This document shows positions 25,501 to 30,714 of a stretch of DNA of 64,000 bases, one piece after another. The position numbers and the translations under genes are program-made. Position 1 is the first letter of the stretch. Each line of letters opens with the position of its first letter. Origin of the DNA: Flaccisagitta enflata (Eukaryota > Chaetognatha > Sagittoidea > Aphragmophora); the NCBI GenBank assembly GCA_965153355.1, contig OZ231128.1, positions 6,634,001 through 6,698,000 on the forward strand. The letters are read 5' to 3'. The notes below the pieces were generated by a model. It saw only the letters and a program-made list of their open reading frames with translations, made no database searches and had not been told where the DNA came from.

Positions 25501-28500
25501 CACTCATCTGGCACTCTTTCTTGTCATTGGCACTTGTAGCAAACAGGTTAAAATTATTGATTTTTTCTGTTTGGTTGGATTGTTTTTATTGAACGATTTC
25601 ATGATAATCATTATCATAATGTTAGGATAGACTTGGTTGTTTTTTATTACTAAGGATAGTTGTGATGGGTCCGGATTAAACACCAGTGAGAGCTCCAAAG
25701 GCTTTCATCCTTAAGTTAAGTAGGGTTGAGTGGTAATGTTGTCCAACTTTCATAGGAAACGGTGCTCTTTATAGTCGCGTGCACGCGACTCTACAACCTG
25801 CTTTGTCCGTCGGTCGGTTGGTTGGTCGGTCGGTTGGTTGGTCACACTTTTTGGGCAGCGGCCCCAAAGGGGACGAAGTCCTGTAGAACACAGGGGGACT
25901 TTCGTTCGTCCGTCCGGCGTCTGTTCGTCCGTTAGTCCCCCCCTTCATCAGACCCCTCAGGCCTCAAATCTGGCCTCTCAGGCCTCAAATCCAGCCTCTC
26001 AGGCCTCAAATCTGGTCTCTCAGACCTCAAATCTGGCCTCTCAGGCCTCAAATCTGGCCTCTCAGGCCTCAAATCTGGCTTCTCAGGCCTCAAATCTGGC
26101 CTCTCAGGCCTCAAATCTGGCCTCTCAGGCCTCAAATCTGGCCTCTCAGGCCTCAAATCTGGCCTCTCAGGCCTCAAATCTGGCTTCTCAGGCCTCAAAT
26201 CCAAATTCTCAGGCCTCAGACCTGGCCTCTCATGCCTCAAATTAGGCCTCGCAGGCCTCTAATCAGCCATCAAAACCTCAATTTATTGCTCCCAGGCTTC
26301 AAATCAGTTCTCAGGGGACGAAGTCCTGTAGAACACAGGGGGACTTTCGTTCGTCCGTCTGTCCGTTCGTCCGTTCGTCCGTTAGTCCCCCCCTTCATCA
26401 GACCCCTCAGGCCTCAAATCTGGCCTCTCAGGCCTCAAATCCAGCCTCTCAGGCCTCAAATCCAGCCTCTCAGGCCTCAAATCTGGTCTCTCAGGCCTCA
26501 AATCTGGCCTCTCAGGCCTCAAATCTGGCCTCTCAGGCCTCAAATCTGGCCTCTCAGGCCTCAAATCTGGCCTCTCAGGCCTCAAATCCAAATTCTCAGG
26601 CCTCAGACCTGGCCTCTCATGCCTCAAATTAGGCCTCGCAGGCCTCTAATCAGCCATCAAAACCTCAATTTATTGCTCCCAGGCTTCAAATCAGTTCTCA
26701 GGCCTTTTCGGCCTTAATCCAGCTCTCTCAAGCCTCAAGTCAGCCCTCTCAAACTTCCAATCGGCATTCTCAGGCCTTCTATCAGCCTTCTTAGACCTCA
26801 GTTTAGGCTCTTGTATGCCTTCAGCCTTCTATAGCAACTCATCCACTTCTTCAGGTAGGACGAACGAAAGTCCCCCTGTGTTCTACAGGACTTTGTCCCC
26901 TTTGGGGCCGCTGCCCTGCTTCCCCTCACTCCAATTCACAATCACTCAAAGCAGGGCAACAGGTATCGCTGACCACATATTGCCCTTGGGCGACCTGTTT
27001 TATGATTTTATTCGTTTGGCCTCACTGCTCCTGCCCAAATGGTCTGGTGACCTCAAATATGGCCCCTGCCCACCCGCACGCGACTTCGGTAGCCGTGTAT
27101 CCGGCCTTATCTTTACAAATTGCGGTAAAAGCTCATATATTATATTTCCATGCATAGGGAGGGGTCTGACCATGTTTATGGACGGATCTGCCAGATTACA
27201 AGGGGTCTGTTGGCGATAATCCCCATAAGTATAGAGAGAGGTCTGCTTATCTGTTGGCAAACATAAGTCATAACATAGCACACTGCCTTTCTTTACAATA
27301 TTCTCAGTGGAATTACAAAAACGGAGGAATCATTGCTTGGAATTTTACATCGTGATGCTGTCTTCATACTTCAGGTTCATCAATCATCATCTTGTCTTTC
27401 TGTCTATTTATGGGTCTACTGGTCTGTCTGTTGTCTTCATACTTCAGGGTCATCAATCATCATTTTGTCTTTCTGTCCATTTATGGGACTAAATGTTTTT
27501 TGTCTTCATACTCCAAATTCATCGATCATCATATAGTTTTTTTTTCCATCTATTGGTCTACTCGCCTGTCCCTTGTCTTGAAACTCCAGGAACTTGTGAC
27601 TGCCTAGTTGTCCCACTGTTCATCCTCTTGTCTCTCTATTCATCTATGGCTCTACTTGCCTGTCTGTTGCCATTACAATTCATGTTGTAGAATCAGGTGC
27701 ATCTTGTTGATATTACCATCATTTTGTATTGTTCTTTTAGCAGTTATGAATGTTAGCGGGGTTGTAATAGTGTTTTAATAGACTAATTTCTCTTTTTACA
27801 GTTAATCGAGATGAATGTTGAATGAATGAATGAATGAATTGAATGAATGAATTCAATTCATTCATTCATTTGTTAGCAGGGTTGAAGTAGTATTAAATTG
27901 ATTAATTTGTCTTTTTGCGGATAAGATGAATGTCAGCAGGGTTGAAATAGTATAGTATCTAAATTTATTAGTTTGTCATTTTGCAAGTAATTGAGATGAA
28001 AGTTAGCAGGGTTGTTATAGTATTTCAATTGATTAATTTGTCTTTTTGCAATTAATGGAGATGAATGTTAGCGGGGTTGTAATAATGTTTTAATTGATTG
28101 ATTTATCTTTTTGCAGTTACTATATTTTTTTCTAATTAGCGCCCCAGGCGCTTTTGAAACTGAAATATGACTGTGCTTTTTAATGCTCCAATTAGAGCCC
28201 CTTTTGTAATATAAATGAGTTGTCATTCAGTCCATCTTCTTTATGAAAGGCCATCAAAATGCTAAAATTGGACTCAAAATGGAGATATTCATTGCGTATA
28301 CCTGTTTGAAAATCAATGAAAATGGCTCATTTTGTTGTAGTACTTCATTTTACTCAATATATCTGTCCAAATCTCTTCTGAAAAGTGTAACACCAAGAAA
28401 GAGGGGGGGCGCTAATTGGAGGGGGGCGCTAAATGGAAAAAAATATGGTAAATGAGATGAATGTCAGCGGGGTTGTGGTAGGGTTTTAATTGATTAATTT

Positions 28501-29690
28501 GTTATTTTGCAGTTGATCGAGATGAATGTTAGCGGGGTTGTGGTGTCCTCAATACTGTCAAAGCTTTACGCCGATTTGGAGGCAGAAAGGAGAAGAAAAT
28601 TCAAAACAGGTACTCACCACCGAGATGTTGGTTGCGAACCTCATTGGCTTGACATGTTCTCCATGTTGGTCATCAGCTGATGTTGCTTATTTTATTCATG
28701 TTGGTCATCAGTTGATGTTGTTTATTTTGTTCATGTTGTTCATCAGTTTTTTCTTTCATGTTTATGATTTTTTTTTTGTTCATCAGCTTTTGTTTATCTT
28801 GTTCATTGTTCATCAGCTGTTTTTTTTTTTTTTTTTTGCTCATGTTGTTCATCAGTTGATGTTTATATTATTCATGTTGTTCATCAGTTGGTGTTGTTTT
28901 TTTTTGTTCATGTTGTTCATATGTTGATATTTTTTTTGTTGATGTTGTTCATCAGTTATTGTTGTTCACTTTGGTCATATTGTTCATCAGTTGATGTTGT
29001 TTTTAAGTGCGTCCTCGCACTTCTATAAGAGGTCATGTCCGTCGGTTGGTCGGTCGGTCGGTCGGTTGGTCGGTCGGTCGGTTGGTCGGTCACGCAAACG
29101 TTTTAAGTGCGCAAAACGGCTGATTCTGACGTATTTCTTCACTCCTATCACCTTTCATGCCTCACCAGATTCATATTCGTTCATTCAATCATTCTTTCAT
29201 TCATTCATTCATTCATTCATCCATTCATTCATATATTCATGCATTCATCAAAAACGTTCATTCACAAAATCTTAATCAAGCGAGGCGCACTTATTGGCCT
29301 TCACTTGGCCTTGTTCTTTTGTTCACGTTGTTCATCATTTCATGTTGTTCTCCGCCGGTTTAAAACGTTGCTATGAGTCCGGGTTTGGCTCGCATTCAGA
29401 GCTGTAAATGCTTTGTTATAATACATTATGTCGGGTTTTGATGTTGTCCAATTCTAGTTCAGATTGTGATGAATAGTGAATTATTGATACTGCCCAATTG
29501 TGACAGTGCCAAATAGTAGGCCATAAATTCTTCTTTCATTGAAATTTTCTTTAAAAATAAAACTGTTATTTACTGGTTGTTTTCCCAAATGATCAATGTT
29601 TGTTACAGATGATTGCAAAGGTTGTTTTCTTGCATTTCAGCCTCTGGACAATCGTTACTTGGAGTCGAGGACGACAGCTCAACAGTGTAG
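14412..29690 (+). CDS. Innexin, ten coding exons (spliced gene span)
   Basis: Gap-junction/hemichannel subunit of the innexin family: a plasma-membrane protein with four transmembrane segments and cytoplasmic ends. The exons at 14412-14597, 16475-16655, 19535-19738, 21106-21215, 22213-22397, 22702-22837, 23144-23250, 27308-27374, 28513-28609 and 29641-29690 total 1323 nt (440 codons plus stop), and phases agree at all nine junctions. Hallmarks: [17 protein letters not shown] (TM1 end), [16 protein letters not shown] before TM2, [20 protein letters not shown] (TM3), [12 protein letters not shown] before TM4, and four extracellular cysteines C52, C70, C297, C314. The C-terminus DSSTV fits a class I PDZ ligand. 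Odd points: Met replaces the usual Trp after the first loop cysteine, donors of exons 1 and 8 are weak, and partial tandem copies surround several exons. AATAAA lies at 29763-29768. Confidence 0.93.
14640..14803 (+). pseudogene. Partial tandem copies of innexin exon 1
   Basis: 14650-14710 repeats the exon 1 segment from TGATACCTATTCTCGGCAAG through the QYVGNPIQC codons almost exactly, then has an insertion near 14713-14722 relative to exon 1 and a GTAAGG donor at 14745. A third shorter copy (CAATATGTCGGAAACTTCAT) starts at about 14763. Whether copy 2 is ever used as an exon end is unknown; its insertion shifts the frame. Confidence 0.8.
14839..15016 (+). mobile_element. Diverged HINE, subfamily A
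   Basis: CTACAAGGCCTCATACAC at the 5' side, GGGCGGGTAGGCAGGAG, a (GGACCGACC) block and AAGTCGCGTGTTCGCGTCTAAAA at the 3' end. Confidence 0.55.
15040..16086 (+). mobile_element. HINE-like element, subfamily B, GATGCG class, with two internal tandem arrays
   Basis: 5' AAACAAGGCCAAGAGATGTC and AGATGCGTCCTC; 3' GACCTACCGACC, then GAGATGCGAGGACGCATCTAAAAA. The 5' AGATGCGTCCTC is the complement of the 3' stem arm. Inside lie a C-rich array of CCTCCCCACCCCTCCCCCCA-like units (15195-15450; the complementary strand is G-rich with G4 potential) and a (GAGACATAA)n array (15480-15940). Confidence 0.78.
16088..16285 (+). mobile_element. HINE-like element, subfamily B, GTCGCG class
   Basis: AACAAGGCCAACACCTATAA followed by GTCGCGTGCGAGAC at the 5' end, a short degenerate AATGACTT array, a (GACCAACC)/(GACGGACG) block and a 3' end AGAGTCGCCTGCACGTGACTAAAAA. 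Joined directly to the A-rich end of the previous element. Confidence 0.8.
16289..16424 (+). mobile_element. HINE-like element, subfamily A, GTTGCG class
   Basis: AACAAGGCCAGATACACAGC, CAGTTGCGGAAG, GGGCAGGGGCGG, a GGACCGACGGACC block, then GAGTTACGTGTCCGCAACT. Third member of a head-to-tail run of HINEs. Confidence 0.8.
16475..16655 (+). CDS. Innexin exon 2 (residues 63-123)
   Basis: Acceptor TCATATTCAG at 16465-16474. Starts [16 protein letters not shown], matching the first extracellular loop with its second cysteine (C70). The following charged segment ends YISGPAG. Donor GTAAAT, phase 1. Confidence 0.9.
16673..16815 (+). pseudogene. Tandem partial copies of innexin exon 2 3' end
   Basis: The segment from ATGCCT through GTTTACATCTCAGG and its donor GCAGGTAAA repeats at 16675 and 16740 (period 65 bp), with a further GCCCAGCAGGTAAATT at about 16800. 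Two more copies lie at about 18925-18960 and 18975-19003, on the far side of the inverted-repeat element. Confidence 0.85.
17087..17904. mobile_element. Nested MITE with long inverted arms, TA target, carrying a HINE
   Basis: GTAATTGATATTTGAGTGA (left) and TCACTCAAATATCAATTAC (right) are the ends, inside TA (17085-17086, 17905-17906). Arms of about 240 bp pair around 17560-17640. The intact right arm of the host element reads CCAATA directly joined to CCCTG in complement, so it is a paralogous empty site. Without the inserted HINE its length is about 589 bp. Confidence 0.88.
17120..17348 (-). mobile_element. HINE-like element, subfamily A, GTCGCG class
   Basis: Reverse orientation: hairpin AGTTGCGTGCTACGCGACT at 17122, CTACACCCCGCTTTGTC, (GTCC/GTCG)n, CCCTGCCCACCCGCACGCGA, ending GTGTATCCGGCCTTGTT. 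Inserted in the left arm of the enclosing MITE. Confidence 0.85.
18925..19380. repeat. Exon 2-derived copies followed by a family D fragment with 20-bp array
   Basis: 18925-19003 holds two partial copies of exon 2 sequence. About 19005-19300 is a 20-bp tandem (GGCCCAAATCCCAGCCTCGA-like, roughly 14 units) ending with ACATGTGTGAAAGTATAGGG, the reversed family D block. Confidence 0.7.
19435..19522. repeat. (CT)n tract adjoining an innexin splice acceptor
   Basis: About 88 bp of CT directly upstream of CTTCCTCCTTCAG. It forms an extreme polypyrimidine tract for the exon that starts at 19535. Confidence 0.95.
19535..19738 (+). CDS. Innexin exon 3 (residues 124-190)
   Basis: Acceptor CTCCTTCAG, donor GTGAGT. 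Contains YYQYVP and TM2 (about 144-158, ending FLPFYMW), then the start of the cytoplasmic loop. Enters with two bases completing G123 and leaves in phase 1. Confidence 0.95.
20161..20750 (+). mobile_element. Family D element, complete, with about 18 copies of a 20-bp repeat
   Basis: Starts TAGTCGCAAAAGCGTTAGAT, GGTCAGCGGTACCC, GGGCAGCGGCCCCGAAGGGG and CGATGACCTATGC. The core 20276-20650 is a tandem of GGCTGGGATTTGAGCCTCGA-like units. The right end reads GAAATTTCTCCTGTGTGAAA, GCATAGGTCATCGGCCCC, TTCGGGGCCGCTGCCC, an inverted copy of the left block. In the intron between exons 3 and 4. Open frames inside it are repeat artefacts. Confidence 0.8.
21106..21215 (+). CDS. Innexin exon 4 (residues 192-227)
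   Basis: Acceptor TTGTTTTGCAG, donor GTAAGT. Encodes the cytoplasmic loop [20 protein letters not shown]. The first two bases complete A191, and it ends in phase 0. Confidence 0.93.
21601..21943. mobile_element. MITE-like inverted-repeat element
   Basis: ACAAATTTGCAGGGGTGTAA (left) pairs with TTATACACGCCTGCAGATTTGT (right; trimmed here) with a few mismatches; internal TTTGATTTTATTC / TTTGATTTTCTTCC words recur. Exact ends and target duplication are not clear. Confidence 0.6.
21966..22077. repeat. Short palindromic element
   Basis: ATTTGATAGGTCGCACTGTA and ACTGTGTGACCTATCAAAT form an inverted pair about 110 bp across, between exons 4 and 5. Confidence 0.65.
22129..22200 (+). pseudogene. Partial upstream copy of innexin exon 5
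   Basis: Preceded by its own ATTGCTTTCCAG acceptor; repeats the start of exon 5 ([20 protein letters not shown]) at an 84-bp offset and in the same frame. Could act as an alternative acceptor, giving a 28-residue insertion in TM3; more likely a dead duplicate. Confidence 0.8.
22213..22397 (+). CDS. Innexin exon 5 (residues 228-288)
   Basis: Acceptor ATTGCTTTCCAG, donor GTCAGT. Holds the strongest family signature, [20 protein letters not shown], with TM3 and the start of the second extracellular loop (TEQIWEHSR). Phase 0 in, phase 2 out. Confidence 0.95.
22702..22837 (+). CDS. Innexin exon 6 (residues 289-334)
   Basis: Acceptor CTTTATTCCAG, donor [16 protein letters not shown] and [12 protein letters not shown] carry the two cysteines of the second extracellular loop (C297, C314) and lead into TM4. 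Confidence 0.96.
23144..23250 (+). CDS. Innexin exon 7 (residues 335-369)
   Basis: Acceptor TTATTTACAG, donor GTAAGT. Completes TM4 ([16 protein letters not shown]) and begins the cytoplasmic tail ([14 protein letters not shown]). Leaves in phase 2. Confidence 0.93.
23271..23475 (+). pseudogene. Two partial tandem copies of innexin exon 7
   Basis: GGTCAGAGCGACAAAGAATG and CTACACCATGACAC recur at 23271-23329; a more diverged copy (AGATCAGAACAACGAAAAAT) runs from 23420 to about 23472. Confidence 0.82.
23460..23800. repeat. Intron minisatellite (GGGGTCTGCTGGAGATCATC-type)
   Basis: Units of about 55-100 bp with GATCTGCTAGATCTAGT, GGGGTCTGCTGGAGAT and CCATAGAGGGGG recur. A matching remnant at 27140-27250 lies beyond the transposon cluster, suggesting the array was split by those insertions. 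Confidence 0.75.
23853..24222 (-). mobile_element. HINE-like element, subfamily B, with a nested subfamily A element
   Basis: Hairpin AGTCGCGTGCACGCGACT at 23855; (GTCC)(GTTG)n; degenerate AAGTCATTTT array at 24116-24190; 5' end CTCGCACGCGACTAATAGG, TGTTGGCCTTGTT. Both the hairpin and the 5' block belong to the GTCGCG class. Confidence 0.82.
23949..24115 (-). mobile_element. Nested HINE, subfamily A, GTTGCG class
   Basis: TTGCGGACACGCAACTCTAT hairpin side, then GTCCGTCCGTTGGTCGG, GCCCACCCGTCCGCAACTGG and CTATCCGGCCTTGTT. The 5' block TCCGCAACTGG is the same class as its hairpin and differs from the host element. Confidence 0.82.
24276..24395. repeat. Direct repeat, copy 1
   Basis: A segment of about 115 bp starting ACTTGGTTGTTTTTTATTAC and containing GATGGGTCCGGATTAAACAC, nearly identical to 25630-25743. 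Confidence 0.85.
24462..25247 (-). mobile_element. Family D element with degenerate GACCCAGATCCTGG array
   Basis: GGGCAGCGGCCCCGAAGGGG and AGTCCTGTAGAACACAGGGG at the left are inverted at 25120-25165 (CCCCTGTGTTCTACAGGACT, CCCCTTCGGGGCCGCTGCCC); the AGCAGGGC...GGTACCGCTGACCA end follows. A degenerate tandem of about 20 bp and a (GGACGGAC) run lie inside. Confidence 0.72.
25630..25743. repeat. Direct repeat, copy 2
   Basis: Near-identical partner of 24276-24395. The pair brackets a family D element, so either a segmental tandem duplication or old terminal repeats; no coding sequence links them. Confidence 0.85.
25769..27112 (-). mobile_element. HINE subfamily A interrupted by a family D element
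   Basis: The hairpin AGTCGCGTGCACGCGACT and (GTCG/GTTG)n block lie at 25773-25850; the rest (CACTGCTCCTGCCCAAATGG, CCACCCGCACGCGACTTCGG, GTATCCGGCCTTAT) resumes at about 26998-27112. Comparison with the uninterrupted copy at 39093-39292 shows the split. Confidence 0.8.
25851..26997 (-). mobile_element. Family D element with two copies of a 21-bp-array block
   Basis: GGGCAGCGGCCCCAAAGGGG at the left, its complement at 26896-26920, then AGCAGGGC and TATCGCTGACCACATATTGC. The interior has two direct copies (about 25866-26310 and 26315-26710) of a block with CTGTAGAACACAGGGGGACT, GTTCGTCCG runs and a 21-bp array (CAGGCCTCAAATCTGGCCTCT). Because 21 is a multiple of three, the array gives an open repeated peptide (SQASNLA) that is not evidence of a gene. 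Confidence 0.8.
27308..27374 (+). CDS. Innexin exon 8 (residues 370-392)
   Basis: Acceptor ATATTCTCAG. Reads [22 protein letters not shown], matching the innexin tail pattern of a Leu-rich segment with xDGVFxLRLI. Phase 2 in, phase 0 out. The donor GTTCAT is poor; it is chosen because phase and homology continue in exon 9. Confidence 0.8.
27358..27610. repeat. Tandem copies of the exon 8 3' border
   Basis: GTCTTCATACTTCAGG and TCATCAATCATCAT, TTTGTCTTTCTGTCNATTTA recur about every 75 bp at 27359, 27432, 27501 and (diverged) 27574, so each unit joins the exon 8 end with following intron sequence. Confidence 0.8.
27790..28512. repeat. Tandem copies of the intron 8 acceptor plus exon 9 start
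   Basis: Units of about 65-70 bp reading TTTTAATTGATTAATTTGTC, TTTTTGCAG, then GAGATGAATGTTAGCGGGGT repeat at about 27799, 27915, 27985, 28052 and 28453, ahead of the real exon. One unit is interrupted by the MITE at 28120-28448. ATTCATTC / GAATGAAT runs lie at 27815-27870. Confidence 0.85.
28120..28448. mobile_element. MITE related to 5842-6185, TA target
   Basis: CTATATTTTTTTCTAATTAGCGCC-type left end (first bases CTATATTTTTTTC) and ...GGAAAAAAATATGG right end lie inside TA (28118-28119, 28449-28450). Removing it with one TA restores a GCAGTTAAATGAGATGAATG unit of the surrounding array. Confidence 0.8.
28513..28609 (+). CDS. Innexin exon 9 (residues 393-424)
   Basis: Acceptor TTATTTTGCAG, donor GTACTC. 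Encodes [20 protein letters not shown] then a charged [12 protein letters not shown]; the first part matches the innexin LRLIxxNxGxxVxxEI tail pattern. Phase 0 in, phase 1 out. Confidence 0.88.
28610..29000. repeat. TTCATGTTGTTCATCAGTTG tandem in the last intron
   Basis: Units of about 35-50 bp of TTGTTCATCAGTTGATGTTG with poly-T expansions. It resumes at 29315-29350 after the intervening element, so that element was inserted into the array. Confidence 0.8.
29001..29314 (-). mobile_element. HINE-like element, AGTGCG class, with ATTC array
   Basis: Hairpin AAGTGCGTCCTCGCACTT at 29006, (GGTCGGTC)n, an (ATTC)n array at 29175-29245, and a 5' end GCGAGGCGCACTTATTGGCC, TTGGCCTTGTTC. The 5' block (AAGTGCGCCTCGC in complement) matches the hairpin class. 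Confidence 0.8.
29641..29690 (+). CDS. Innexin exon 10 (residues 425-440 and stop)
   Basis: Acceptor CTTGCATTTCAG. Completes A425 and ends [15 protein letters not shown], stop TAG 29688-29690. The last residues fit a class I PDZ ligand. Confidence 0.85.
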
Positions 29691-29762
29691 AAATCTGTCC
29701 GATCAACAAGGCCGTTGATGCTTTGATGGAGCTTAAAGAAACAAAAAGTACAAAAAGATCAA

Positions 29763-29768
29763 AATAAA
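29763..29768 (+). promoter_or_regulatory. Poly(A) signal AATAAA of the innexin gene
   Basis: A canonical hexamer 73 bp after the stop codon; the next 20-50 bases turn T-rich. Confidence 0.7.
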
Positions 29769-29810
29769 CTAATAGCATTTATCCATTTTCTTCTTTTTTT
29801 TTCTTTTTTT

Positions 29811-30008
29811 TTTGTCGCGTTCTAAACGACTCTACACCCCACTATGTCGGTTGGTCGGTCAGTCGGTTGGTCGGTCGGTCCCCTTTTTACTTTTTTGGCG
29901 TTTTTTAGCTTTTTGGGCATGCGGCTCCTGCCCAGATGCATTAGTGACCTCCAGCACTGCTCCTGCCCACCCGCACGCGACTAGGGTAGCCGTGTATCCG
30001 GCCTTGTT
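29811..30008 (-). mobile_element. HINE-like element, subfamily A
   Basis: GTCGCGTTCTAAACGACT hairpin (partly decayed), CTACACCCCACTATGTC, (GGTCGGTC)n, CCACCCGCACGCGACTAGGG, GTGTATCCGGCCTTGTT. Confidence 0.8.
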
Positions 30009-30180
30009 TGTGAATTCATGTGCTTTTTACTGTCACTGCCATTTGTGGAGATACAAACACAAGCCTACGCCTTCAATTATTCATTAATCTGCGTTTCAAT
30101 CTTAATGTTAACCAGCTTATAATGCAACTACGCCGCATTTATCCTAATAGAAACAACGCCGTATTTAACCCCCCCCCCCC

Positions 30181-30290
30181 CCGCCCGTAGCGGACGGATG
30201 GGCAGAAGCGGAAAACAGAAATGTGACGTAATCGACAAACTGACAGACGGACACGGCATATTCTAAAGTGGCGTGCCCGCGTCTAAAAAC
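30181..30290 (+). mobile_element. HINE 5'-truncated copy
   Basis: GCGGACGGATGGGCAGAAGC, GACAGACGGACACGGC and TGGCGTGCCCGCGTCTAAAAA. A further 3' fragment (AGAGTCGCGTAGCACATAAC) lies at about 30430-30497. Confidence 0.55.
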
Positions 30291-30588
30291 GTGGGGTTAC
30301 AATATTTGTACGGGTGGGCCAAAATGAAAACAATCTCAAATCACAGCTGAGAGACTCGAAGCGGGCATCAGTGTTCAACCGAAATGCAGATCGTCCTACT
30401 TTAAAACAACTTTATGACAGATGAAAAGACCAACCGACGGAGCAACGGACGGACTAACTATAAAGTGACTGTTAGAGTCGCGTAGCACATAACTTAAAAG
30501 CCGTCCTAAAAGATGAGCAGGGATGTACAATTTGTTTTACATCAGCATAGGAGGCCAAAAGATGAAGGAGTTTCAAACTAGCTCTTAC

Positions 30589-30592
<4 letters not shown>

Positions 30593-30667
<75 letters not shown>
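30593..30667. repeat. (GA)n microsatellite
   Basis: Uninterrupted GA tract of about 75 bp at the left edge of the satellite region. Confidence 0.96.
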
Positions 30668-30669
<2 letters not shown>

Positions 30670-30714
30670 TAAGATAGTCTTCCTTCAGTGTCCCTGAAGG
30701 TCTCGTGGTTGAGT

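Noticed and set aside
25353-25592. 79-codon frame in the innexin intron, considered as an extra innexin exon
   Set aside because: No match to the innexin tail; exons 7 and 8 join in correct phase without it.
24276-25743. LTR retrotransposon bounded by the 115-bp direct repeats
   Set aside because: No TG...CA ends, no primer-binding site or polypurine tract, and no gag/pol between them; the interior is a family D element.
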